Part shown: piece after piece, positions 1-9,200 of the stretch
Position numbering within the stretch: position 1 is the first letter of the stretch
How the letters are laid out: each line of letters opens with the position of its first letter
From: a virus
Length of the DNA stretch: 33,091 nt
Virus record (IMG/VR): IMGVR_UViG_3300032116_000792
Location: 1-33,091 of that record
Reading direction: 5' to 3' (one strand)
Translations under genes and position numbers: made by a program
The notes under the pieces: model-generated
What the model was told of the DNA's origin: nothing
The model's input: only the letters and a program-made list of their open reading frames with translations
The model's database searches: none

Positions 1-417
1 AACTTTTACAAGTATGCCGCCTCTTGCTGCCAAAAGCAGGGCCTCTTTGGCGCACAGAAGTTCTTTGAGAACGAATCCGCTGACGAGCTGAAGCATTACT
101 ACAAGCTCCGTGACTTCTTTAACGACAGAGGGGACGAAGCTGATATGCCTCAAGTGGACGAGGTGGACTTCAAGGAAGGCATTGACTTAATGGGAATCCT
201 TGACGCAGCCTATGAATTAGAGAAGGAGCTTGGAGATTTCTATAACGACTTCTATTTCTCCACGAAGGATGCCACCGTTCAAGTAAGGATTCATAAGTTT
301 GTGAAGATACAGACGAAAGCTGTGGGCGAATATGGTGACCTGATTGCACGTCTTTCTCTCGTTTCGGAATGTCCCGGTGGTTTGTTAATTTTCGACCAAG
401 AACTCGGCAATAAATAA
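1..417 (+). CDS. Ferritin-like diiron protein, 5' end outside window
   Basis: The frame is open from base 1 to the TAA at 415-417, giving 138 residues; the start lies upstream. The ATG at 145 is internal and would remove a helix. The visible part reads as ferritin helices A (end) to D: a Tyr/Ala helix followed by QKQGLFGAQKFFE, then the metal-site signature ADELKHYYKL with Glu29 and His32 (E50 and H53 of E. coli FtnA), an NDRG turn, a helix AAYELEKEL with Glu72/Glu74 near FtnA E94, and a last helix KFVKIQTKAVGEY with Gln104 near FtnA Q127. FtnA E130 appears lost (Ala/Val). Ferritins oxidise Fe(II) and store it as mineral in a 24-mer cage; activity here is inferred. The next gene starts 2 nt downstream, so it is probably co-transcribed with virion genes. 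A Dps-like or rubrerythrin-like relative is the main alternative. Confidence 0.7.
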   Translation, partial: NFYKYAASCCQKQGLFGAQKFFENESADELKHYYKLRDFFNDRGDEADMPQVDEVDFKEGIDLMGILDAAYELEKELGDFYNDFYFSTKDATVQVRIHKFVKIQTKAVGEYGDLIARLSLVSECPGGLLIFDQELGNK

Positions 418-419
418 CA

Positions 420-3400
420 ATGGCTAAACTTCCTTGCCCTCCGCAGTCCCGTATCTACACGCTGAAAGATACGGGCGAAACTATGTCGTACGACCAGGTG
501 CGTGAGTACCTCATGTCCAATCCCGAATTGTGGCTTGGCAAGGGAGAGGCGAAGGAGATTAAGAAGGAGGAAAAGTCCACAGAATTTGGCAAAGCACTAT
601 CTGCAAGTAGTAGATTTAAGCCTAAAGAACTTGTTGTATTTGATACTCCTATTGTTGGCCCTAATGGAAATAAACTTGTTGCCTACCAATGGGCTTACGA
701 GTGGACAATGAAAGAAAACAAAGAGGGAGAACTTGTTGATAAGCGAATTTCTGATTGGACTCAAGCGGAGTCAAGTGCTGAAACGGGAAGAGATGTGGTG
801 CATAAATTTACCGTTCAAAAAACAGATGGAAGCACCGTAACCGTAAGCTCAGAAACTATACCTTCGCTTTTAGGATATGTTGATGCCAAACAAATGAAAG
901 GGCTGCCTTCTGTTGTTTCTGCCGTTAAGACATTGGCAAAACAACGTATGCAGCTTGCCATAATGGAGGCCCAAGAGGCGGAATATAAAGCCTTAGAAGA
1001 AAAGTTTGAGAAAGCCGACAAACCAGAAGTAAAAGAAGTGGCAGACCCTGCTGCTGAAAGGTTTGGTATAAATAAAGAGGGCGAGTTTACCACCTATGGA
1101 ATGGGTGATGTGTCCGTTAGGCAAGATAATAGATACAATTGGGATACCAAAAAATTTGATAAAGTTCCCCTAAGCAGAGAAACTATTAAAGAATTAGAGC
1201 GCAAATGGGTTTTAAAAAGAATAGAAGAGGCTGGAGGTAAATACCCAAGCAATATCACCGACCTAAGAAATCGTGTTAAGAGACAAGAAAGGAGAGTAGA
1301 AGAAGCTACAAACTCAAAGATTACAATAAAAGAACAAGAAGGGGAGAAGGCCGAAGGCAAGAGGGCAGACCCCGTTATTGAAGCCCTTGACAAGGGGAAA
1401 ATCAAAGGCGTAGCCGGAATGAACGCTGCCGTATGGAATGCCACTATTGATGCCATCAAAGCAGCCTACCTTGCAGGAAAGTCCGTTGCCGAAGCCATCA
1501 ACGAAGGCATTGCCTATCTGAAGAGTAAAGGGGAGGAGGTGTCTAAGTATCAGGATGCTCTTGATGACATACGGAAAGCAGAGAAGCCGAGAGTGGCTAC
1601 ATTCTTTTCGGGAGCCGGAACAATGGAGGCGGCTCTCCCAAAGTCTGAGTCTGTAATGGCTGTTGAGTATAGCCCTACATATATGAAGGCGTACAACGAT
1701 GCTTTCGGAACAGAGTATGAAGCAAGGGATGTAACGCAAATAGACCCACAAGAAGTTAAAGCCGCTAACCCAAACATCTTCCACGCTTCTCCTGTCTGCA
1801 AGAACTTCTCAAAAGCAAAGAATGCTAAGACAGTGGAGAAATCCGATATGGATTCTGCTGAAGCTGTGGCACGCGTAATTCGTGAGGCAAAACCTCCTGT
1901 GGTTACGATAGAGAATGTGCCAGGATACAAAGACACCGTTCCATTTGAGGCAATAATTAAGGCTCTTGAGGATGCTGGATACACTTACGATGTTGGGGTG
2001 TATAATGCCGCAGACTATGGAGGCGTTCAAAACAGAAAGCGTTTACTTGTCCGTGCCGTAAAGGATGGTAAACTTCCTGCGCTTCCCAAAAAGCAAAAGC
2101 CCGGCGATTGGTACAAGGCTGTAGAAGACTTAATTGACGATGCCCCCGATGCTCCATTCACAACCAAAACAAAGGAAAAGAACTGGGAGCAAGAGAGGAT
2201 TGATGAAATGATAGCAGATGAGAGGTTAGACCCATCCAAGCCCATCATTACAATGGGTGCTTCTGCCTATCAAGGAGAGGCTGCGGCAGCAAATTCTGGC
2301 AATCCATCTCCTACACTTTTAAGTTCATCAAATCAAGTCCCTCGCATCATTATGCCTGATGGCAGAATAAAACGGGTTACACCCGAAATGATGAAGCGGC
2401 TTATGGACTTGCCTCTTTCCTATCCTGTCCCTGTCGATGCCAAGGTGGCAAAAGAGGTGCTTGGGAATGGAATGGATGGCGCATTCACAAAGGCTCTTAT
2501 TGAGCCATTGATTAAGCAACTCTCCCCCGAACAAGAACTCAAACAAGCCTTCGACAAATGGAAGAGCGAAACGGGCAAGCTCGGCATCGTTCCTAATTGG
2601 GAACGGCAGGCCAAGGCTGACATTGAGCTGTTCAATGCCGCCAAGAAATACCTCCTTACGAAAATAGGCCAAGGAGCTTACGCCTTTGAGCAGTTCCTAA
2701 AGGACCTCGCAAAAGCGAAGGTGGAAAACATTGACGAAGACAGAAGTAAGTGGAAGAAGTTTTACAATGACACGATAAAGGAGGCAGCTCCGGCAGAAGA
2801 AGGTAAGGCCACAACGCCTCCGCCTCCTGTAACGCCTCCGCCACCAACAGGCAAAAGAGAAATGCCCGAAGGGGAAGGAAAAGAAACGGAGAAGCCTATT
2901 TTAGGCAGAGCGTTCAGAGGAACTACAGATGAAGCCCTTGCTGAGAAACTTGCTAAAATGGGGCTTTATAGAAAGCCCGCAAGCATAGAGGAAGCCGACA
3001 AAATAGGAGCAGAAACAGTGGCTCTTATGGGTGTGGACAAGGCCATAGAACTTGGCGTAAAAGGAGATGTTCCTAATGGCTTTGTTCGTATGGGAATATT
3101 CAAGGCTATTCTTGCCGACCTTAAAAAACAAAGAGATGCTCTTGTTATTAAGGAGGGCCCTGCGGGAGAGCAAGCATATATGGATGCTCTTGATGAAATA
3201 AACGACAAGAGGGCGGAGGCTATGGCTGCGTTTTCTCCATCTGTTACGGCAGCTGGTCAAATCCTTAGAGGATTTCAGGAGATAATAAGAAATGAGGAGT
3301 TTGAGTTTGACTATGAATTTCGTAAGGACAATTTTAAAACATTGTTTGGCGATGAGGCATACACGAAAGAAATAGACGAGCGATTTAAGGAGTATGACAA

Positions 3401-6260
3401 GAAACTGAAGGATGCCGCCAAGAAGCGCAAAGAACTTGAAAACAGAATAGCAGAACTTGAAGCGCAGGGCATAGTTGATAACATTAATCAAGAGAAAAAG
3501 ACATCGCCTGTTTCGTTTTTTAAACAAGCAGCAGAGCGTGTAAGGAAATTAAAATTTTCTCGCCCAGGGATGTTCAGTGCGGCCACTCCGGCCACGCTTG
3601 CCTGGGATGCCACTATTGAGGCTGTTGCTGTTGTTCTTGACGCATCAGGAACGCTTGAGCAAGCTATTGTTGCAGGGATTAAAAAACTTAAAACAACAGA
3701 TTGGTACAAGTCGCTTACGGATGCTAAAAAGAGTGCTGCCGAAAACGAAGTGGCTAAATATGTTAAAGATGGCTACATTCTGAAGGCAACTATAGATGAG
3801 GATGGAATTATACAGATTCCTTCAGGATTGCTGCGTTCTTATGTTACAGCAGGAATTAATGATGCTCAGGCAATCATAGATGATATGCTCTCCTATCTGA
3901 AAGAAGCGGATAGCGAAATAACGGCATCAGATGTACGCACTGCAATATTAGAGGCGGGGAAGAGAGAAGCACCGACACAGAATCAAATCACTCAAAGCGT
4001 TAATGACCTCAAATCCATTATAAGGATGTTAGGTCAGCTTGAGAAGATAAGGGCAGGGGAAAGAATCACCAAGAACGAAGGCAAGAAAAAGCAAATGCGG
4101 GATGCTGTTGCCAACCTTAAAAAGACCATAGAGGACAAGCATCTTGAAGTTTTTGGAACAAAGCCTGGCGCATTGACGGATGAGCAAAGATTGGCTAACA
4201 TAAAAAAGAATGCACAGAAGCGCATTAACGATTTAAGGGCCATGAAGCCTCGTCCCGAAGTAAGGGAACGAGTAAAGTGGGATGCGGAAATGGAGGCCCT
4301 TGCCAACGAAGAGTTTCGATTGAAAGAAAAATGGGATGATGAATTTGCTCAGGCTCGTTATAAAAAACTAAGCGACTGGCAGAAGTTTGGAAGAGGGGCG
4401 TATCTTGGAATCAATCTATCAAAAACCGTAATGTCGGGAATGACCGACCTTGGTATTATACTCATTCAAGGAGCCACACTACCATTTAGGAGCGCAAAGC
4501 TAACGGCAAAGGCATTGGCAAACATGGCAAAGGTTATTCTCAGCCATGACGAGTTTGTGAGGCAACAAAGAGTGATTAATGAAAGCGACTTGTATAGAGT
4601 TGCAAGGAAGAGTAATCTTGATATGCCTCAAGTGTCAGGAATGGAGATTGACAAATTGGAAGAATCGAGCCTGGGCGCATTTGGTGAAAAAGCATTTGAC
4701 GTTCTGTTTAAGCCATTTGATTACATTCCAAAGGTGGGGCCGAAAATGTATGAATGGGCCAAGAAGCACATTAACATCCCAAGGGTTTTGAACAGAATGC
4801 AGACCTCCTATCTAAACACGCTTAGATATGGAACATTTGCATTGAGCGCAAGAAGCCTTATGGAAAAAGGCATCACCTATCAGGATAATCCGCAAGCCTA
4901 TAAGGATGTTGCTGAGGCAATTAATACAATGAGCGGTCGGACAAAAATTGGAGCGGAGAACTCCCCCGCTGTGATGAGGTTCTTGAATCTTGTATTTTAT
5001 TCGCCAAAGAATGCCATGTCATTGCTTAAAATATACACTCCTTATGTGTTAATCGAAATAGGCAAGAAAAGAGCAGAGGCATCGGGATTTGCAGGAATGT
5101 CAGAGGCACAGCAAACAATGATAAGAACGCTTGCGGGTGCTATAGCAATTCCTTCGGCTCTCTATCTTATGATGAAGGCTCTCACGGGATGGGATGAAGA
5201 AGACGAGGAAGAAAAGAAAAAGGAAGGAAATGTATCTTTGGACATAGAGAATCCTCAAAGCAGCGCATTCGCTAAGATACGCATAGGCAATCAGCTATTC
5301 GACCCTTGGGGAGGAAGAGCGCAGCTCATAACATTACAAGCCAGGCTCATTATACATTACGTTGGAAATGGAAGGGCTTACAAAGACCCATACACGGGAA
5401 TAGAAAAGAGGCTTTCGGAGGTTCAAAGATTTAAACACCCTGTCGGTCTTGCAGGGGAATACATCAAAGGAAAGTTTTCTCCATACGCAAGAGCAGCCTT
5501 TACATTAGGAACTTCCGAGCAAGTGAAGGGCAAGAGGTGGTATGTAAGAAGACCTTTAGATGGTGGTAAAGAATTTGACATCTTAGACCCTATAAAAGAA
5601 AGCTACACAAACATTACATACGAATCCGTAAAGGAGCTGTATGGTAACCAACCATTGACAGTAAGCGAAATAATGACCTTATTCCTTATTGCGGGTGGAG
5701 GCGTTACCACGCTGAACAATCAGGATGAGCAATCAATTCTCACCAAAGTGAGAGAAAAGCTGTCGCCCGAAGAAGACGAAAGGCGGAAGTTTGCCAAAAA
5801 CCTTGCATCCTACATTAAGGACGAAAATATGATAGGAGCTGAAGAGGTGTATGACCAAGCAATAGGCGTGAAAGGCAATGAGAAAAAGTCCGAACTGATT
5901 ACAAAAAGAAGGGAGCACGCAGACAAACTATTCTCTTCGGCAAAGAAGGATGGCATTGCCTCTAAGTGGACGATAGATGTAGAGGACAGGCCAAAGGTGT
6001 TTGCTTTGTTATACAAAAACGAGCCTATTAAAACCACCTCCCGAACTAAGGAAGAGAAAAAGGTTGTTTACGATGCCTACAACAATCTTACGCCCGAAGA
6101 AAAAGCGGAAATTAAGTTTGACTATGAGATGGAATATGAGGAGTTGATAAATATTGCCAAGGGCCTTGACCATCTAAATAAAACTCCGGGGAAATACTTG
6201 AAGGAGGTTAATCAAGTGGAATGGGTGAAGGAATATAAAAAAGCAACAGGCAAGAAGTAA
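420..6260 (+). CDS. Giant polyvalent protein with embedded DNA cytosine-C5 methyltransferase
   Basis: 1946 residues, with the start ATG 2 nt after the ferritin stop. Residues about 391-700 form a complete C5-methyltransferase: motif I TFFSGAGTMEAA (about 394-405), motif IV SPVCKNFS with nucleophile Cys460, motif VI IENVPGY (Glu498), motif VIII QNRKR (537-541), motif IX RVTPEMMKRLMDLP (about 651-664) and motif X GNGMDGAFTKAL (about 682-693). Such enzymes methylate cytosine at C5 using S-adenosylmethionine. A Pro-rich linker follows (about 800-815). Two related helical segments (about 336-372 and 1055-1105) share a W(N/D)ATI(D/E)A...AI..GI pattern. Near the C-terminus are a hydrophobic segment (about 1565-1591) and a block with AFAKIRIGNQLFDPWGGRAQ (about 1615), resembling the large polyvalent-protein-associated domain LPD38. 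Proteins of this kind are known in phages and conjugative elements and some are injected with the genome; injection here is inferred. The protein is otherwise Lys/Glu-rich and helical. Confidence 0.8.
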   Translation: MAKLPCPPQSRIYTLKDTGETMSYDQVREYLMSNPELWLGKGEAKEIKKEEKSTEFGKALSASSRFKPKELVVFDTPIVGPNGNKLVAYQWAYEWTMKENKEGELVDKRISDWTQAESSAETGRDVVHKFTVQKTDGSTVTVSSETIPSLLGYVDAKQMKGLPSVVSAVKTLAKQRMQLAIMEAQEAEYKALEEKFEKADKPEVKEVADPAAERFGINKEGEFTTYGMGDVSVRQDNRYNWDTKKFDKVPLSRETIKELERKWVLKRIEEAGGKYPSNITDLRNRVKRQERRVEEATNSKITIKEQEGEKAEGKRADPVIEALDKGKIKGVAGMNAAVWNATIDAIKAAYLAGKSVAEAINEGIAYLKSKGEEVSKYQDALDDIRKAEKPRVATFFSGAGTMEAALPKSESVMAVEYSPTYMKAYNDAFGTEYEARDVTQIDPQEVKAANPNIFHASPVCKNFSKAKNAKTVEKSDMDSAEAVARVIREAKPPVVTIENVPGYKDTVPFEAIIKALEDAGYTYDVGVYNAADYGGVQNRKRLLVRAVKDGKLPALPKKQKPGDWYKAVEDLIDDAPDAPFTTKTKEKNWEQERIDEMIADERLDPSKPIITMGASAYQGEAAAANSGNPSPTLLSSSNQVPRIIMPDGRIKRVTPEMMKRLMDLPLSYPVPVDAKVAKEVLGNGMDGAFTKALIEPLIKQLSPEQELKQAFDKWKSETGKLGIVPNWERQAKADIELFNAAKKYLLTKIGQGAYAFEQFLKDLAKAKVENIDEDRSKWKKFYNDTIKEAAPAEEGKATTPPPPVTPPPPTGKREMPEGEGKETEKPILGRAFRGTTDEALAEKLAKMGLYRKPASIEEADKIGAETVALMGVDKAIELGVKGDVPNGFVRMGIFKAILADLKKQRDALVIKEGPAGEQAYMDALDEINDKRAEAMAAFSPSVTAAGQILRGFQEIIRNEEFEFDYEFRKDNFKTLFGDEAYTKEIDERFKEYDKKLKDAAKKRKELENRIAELEAQGIVDNINQEKKTSPVSFFKQAAERVRKLKFSRPGMFSAATPATLAWDATIEAVAVVLDASGTLEQAIVAGIKKLKTTDWYKSLTDAKKSAAENEVAKYVKDGYILKATIDEDGIIQIPSGLLRSYVTAGINDAQAIIDDMLSYLKEADSEITASDVRTAILEAGKREAPTQNQITQSVNDLKSIIRMLGQLEKIRAGERITKNEGKKKQMRDAVANLKKTIEDKHLEVFGTKPGALTDEQRLANIKKNAQKRINDLRAMKPRPEVRERVKWDAEMEALANEEFRLKEKWDDEFAQARYKKLSDWQKFGRGAYLGINLSKTVMSGMTDLGIILIQGATLPFRSAKLTAKALANMAKVILSHDEFVRQQRVINESDLYRVARKSNLDMPQVSGMEIDKLEESSLGAFGEKAFDVLFKPFDYIPKVGPKMYEWAKKHINIPRVLNRMQTSYLNTLRYGTFALSARSLMEKGITYQDNPQAYKDVAEAINTMSGRTKIGAENSPAVMRFLNLVFYSPKNAMSLLKIYTPYVLIEIGKKRAEASGFAGMSEAQQTMIRTLAGAIAIPSALYLMMKALTGWDEEDEEEKKKEGNVSLDIENPQSSAFAKIRIGNQLFDPWGGRAQLITLQARLIIHYVGNGRAYKDPYTGIEKRLSEVQRFKHPVGLAGEYIKGKFSPYARAAFTLGTSEQVKGKRWYVRRPLDGGKEFDILDPIKESYTNITYESVKELYGNQPLTVSEIMTLFLIAGGGVTTLNNQDEQSILTKVREKLSPEEDERRKFAKNLASYIKDENMIGAEEVYDQAIGVKGNEKKSELITKRREHADKLFSSAKKDGIASKWTIDVEDRPKVFALLYKNEPIKTTSRTKEEKKVVYDAYNNLTPEEKAEIKFDYEMEYEELINIAKGLDHLNKTPGKYLKEVNQVEWVKEYKKATGKK

Positions 6261-6265
6261 CTTTG
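6258..6265 (+). promoter_or_regulatory. Possible -7 element directly upstream of the 1146-residue gene
   Basis: TAACTTTG matches the Bacteroidota -7 consensus TAnnTTTG and is followed by C, but it includes the stop codon of the preceding gene and ends only 4 nt before the ATG at 6270. No convincing -33 TTTG lies 19-21 nt upstream. If used, the transcript would be leaderless or nearly so. It may be chance. Confidence 0.3.
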
Positions 6266-6269
6266 CAAT

Positions 6270-9200
6270 ATGATACACAGGATAGACAGGGTGAATCCCG
6301 ATGTGGACGACAGGGTGATAAAGCCTAACGAGGCACGGATGGCCGTGAACCTCCGTTTCGGAGCCTCTACAGAGGACACCAACCTTTCGGGCGGAACGCT
6401 CGTGTTAGGCAATACGGAACTCCCGTTCACCCCTCCTGCTGGCACGAACAAGGTGGTGGGCGTATATGCCGACCTTGAATCCCGGAACGTTTTCTTTGCC
6501 CTCTACAATAATCAGGGAGCGAACACAGCGGCCCAGCACGGCATCTATCGCATATCAGGAGCGGACAATTCTGTACAGCCTATTGTTCAGGGAGCGTGGC
6601 TGAACTTTCAATCAGACGATGCCTATAACGTTTCCATAACGGGCGTGGACGGCAAGCTGTATTGGACGGACAATGTGAACGAGCCTCGCATGGTGAATGT
6701 CGAAAAGGGCATCAGAACGCAAGCGGGCGACACAGAGGATGTCTATCCCATAGCTGCCGTTCAGGATTGGTTCTATTCGCAAATCAAAAGGCCGCCGGGG
6801 CAGCCGCTTGTCATTACGCCCGTATTAGGACAGGAGGAACTCAGCAGTACATTTACAAACAAAACCCTAACGAACACGGGGCTTCAGTTTTCCTATTATT
6901 ATGTGTACGATAACTTTGAGGAAAGCCGTCTTGCTCCGTTTACATTCAACAGCTATGCCGTTTATAATGTTACACTGACAATCCCAGAGCCCGAGTTTTC
7001 GGAATACACAACATACAAACAGCTCATTAAGGCTGTTGTGATTGTTGTACGGAACGGGAATGATGGGGCGTGGAGGGAGCTTGTATATGAAACCAATGAA
7101 GGAACAAAAAGTTCATGGTTTTTTACAGACATTCTAACGGCTGTCAAAAACATAGTAGCCTCGGACATAATAGATGCACGATTTGACAGTGTTCCTTTGA
7201 AGAGCGGAACAAACGAAATTGCCCAAAACAGAATCAATCACGGCAATTATGTCTTGGATGAGCAGGCCGTAAGTGGCGTAACGTTTGAGGCAAGTATAAT
7301 TTCAATATCTGATGTTGTAAACTCAGGGGGTGACTTCCCTATAACAGACGCAAAATATTTTCTAAACTCATTTGTCCCTTGGGGAAGATATACAATAGGG
7401 CTTGAGTTTGTTGATAAATTTGGTCGCACCTATCCTGTTAATAACACGGTGGAGGTAACGACTCCTCCCATGAAAATGGCATATCAAAATCTTGCGGGAA
7501 CTTGGTATGCGCCAGGAAACAAAATATCAGTTTTCACGGGCAATGAATATAGGTTTGTTAATGTTCCTGTTTACGAACAAGGTAAGTCACTTGCTACAGG
7601 AAATTATTTTAACACCGTTGCTCAATATAAAATAAAAGGAACACTTCCTGATTGGGTGGACAGGGTGAACGTTGTAAGAAGCAAAGCAAAAAACATTGTC
7701 ACTATGCACCAAAGCATAGGAAATATGTATTTGTGGTATGAAACAGAAGCCCAAGAGCCAAGGTTTTTCTCTTTCGTTCAGCAGATTAATACGCAATATA
7801 ACATACAAGGCGTATTGAGAAATTATAATATGTCTTCTATTTATAATGCAGACGAAAAAACAAAATATACATTTAAGGGGTATGTCATCAAGTTTAACAA
7901 TAACGAACCATTTGTTTTAACAGATAATTTGTATGTAACTATTTATCAGTCTTATGTTGCGGCAGCTATATCAGGCGAGCAAAACGTAAACAACTATGCA
8001 AACTACAAAATCCTCATTCCAAATTACCTTGATGATGTGGGGTTGTATTCAGAGGTGGTCAAATATAAAGTGCATACAATTGATGGCGACCGAATTTATA
8101 TCAAAGCAAACGACCCAATTTTAAGACACCCTATTGCGGTGAACAACCCAAATATTCCGCAGGCTGTCTATCTTACACCCTATTCCTATATGATAGGGGC
8201 CTTTGACCCAACAGTAAGTTCCGTTACGGCTGCACAAAATCCCGATAAATACTATCCGCTGATATACAACTTTACGCTGACAAAGGAGGTGAATGTAGAT
8301 GAGCAAATCGTTTATGTTACAGAAAACTCCTACAGTGCAGAGGAGTTTAAAACACTTGTTGGGCCAAGCGGGAATAATGAAATTATAGGATGGGCAAAAG
8401 GCGATGCGGCCTTGTGTTTGGCAAGAAAAACCTATTCGGCTACGGTGGCAACAGTGAATATGTATATATTGCCCGAAGCTCAAAATCCAGAAAACGGAAA
8501 GCCAATTATAAATCAAGGTAAAGAAATCCGCCAGCCCGCATTTGATTGGCTTGGTACGTTCATCTCCATGTCGCCTCGTGACATTTACGCACAGCAATGG
8601 AATCAGAACATAGGCCAAATCAACACCACCAACTACAAGGAATCTCAGAACAGAAGGCTGCCAAGCAACATTTGCTTTTCCGGCTCCCTTGTTCAGGGGA
8701 CACAAGTGAATGGCCTGAACAAGTTCAACTCCCTTGACTTCCGTCAGGCTCCTGCTGAGAACGGCCCCATCACCTCCCTTGTCACTACGAATGCGACACA
8801 GAGAGAACCAGGCGTTCTCCTTGCCATAGGAACGTACGGAGTAGGTTCGTTCTATTACGATGCCATTCAGCTTACAAATGTGGACGGCACAAACAACGTA
8901 ACGACAACGGATTCCTATCTCGCCTCACAGAGGCCGTTGCTTGGACAATACGGAACGTCAAGGCCAATGAGCGTAACAAAGACACCCTTAGGCACTGTCT
9001 ATTGGTGGAGTGATGTGGTGAACGATTTAATACGCTACACGAATGCCGGGCTTGAAAGGCTTGGGAATACGTTCTCGTTTGCCAACTATCTCCGCAGAAC
9101 CTATAACGAAAATCCGCTCCTGATTACATGGTATGACCAAGTGACGGACGAAATCAATCTGCTGGGAACAGGCGTGAGAGCTGCCGTGTTCTCAGAACGC

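Noticed and set aside
145-417. ATG at 145 as the start of a 90-residue protein
   Set aside because: The same frame is open to base 1 and encodes ferritin-like helices upstream, so this Met is internal to a gene cut by the window edge.
2901-3527. 208-residue minus-strand frame inside the polyvalent gene
   Set aside because: Composition is Phe/Leu/Ser/Cys-rich as expected of the reverse complement of a Lys/Glu-rich helix gene; no start context and no recognisable pattern.
8121-8705. 194-residue minus-strand frame inside the 1146-residue gene
   Set aside because: Shadow of a real gene; irregular Cys/His/Ile-rich sequence without domain features.
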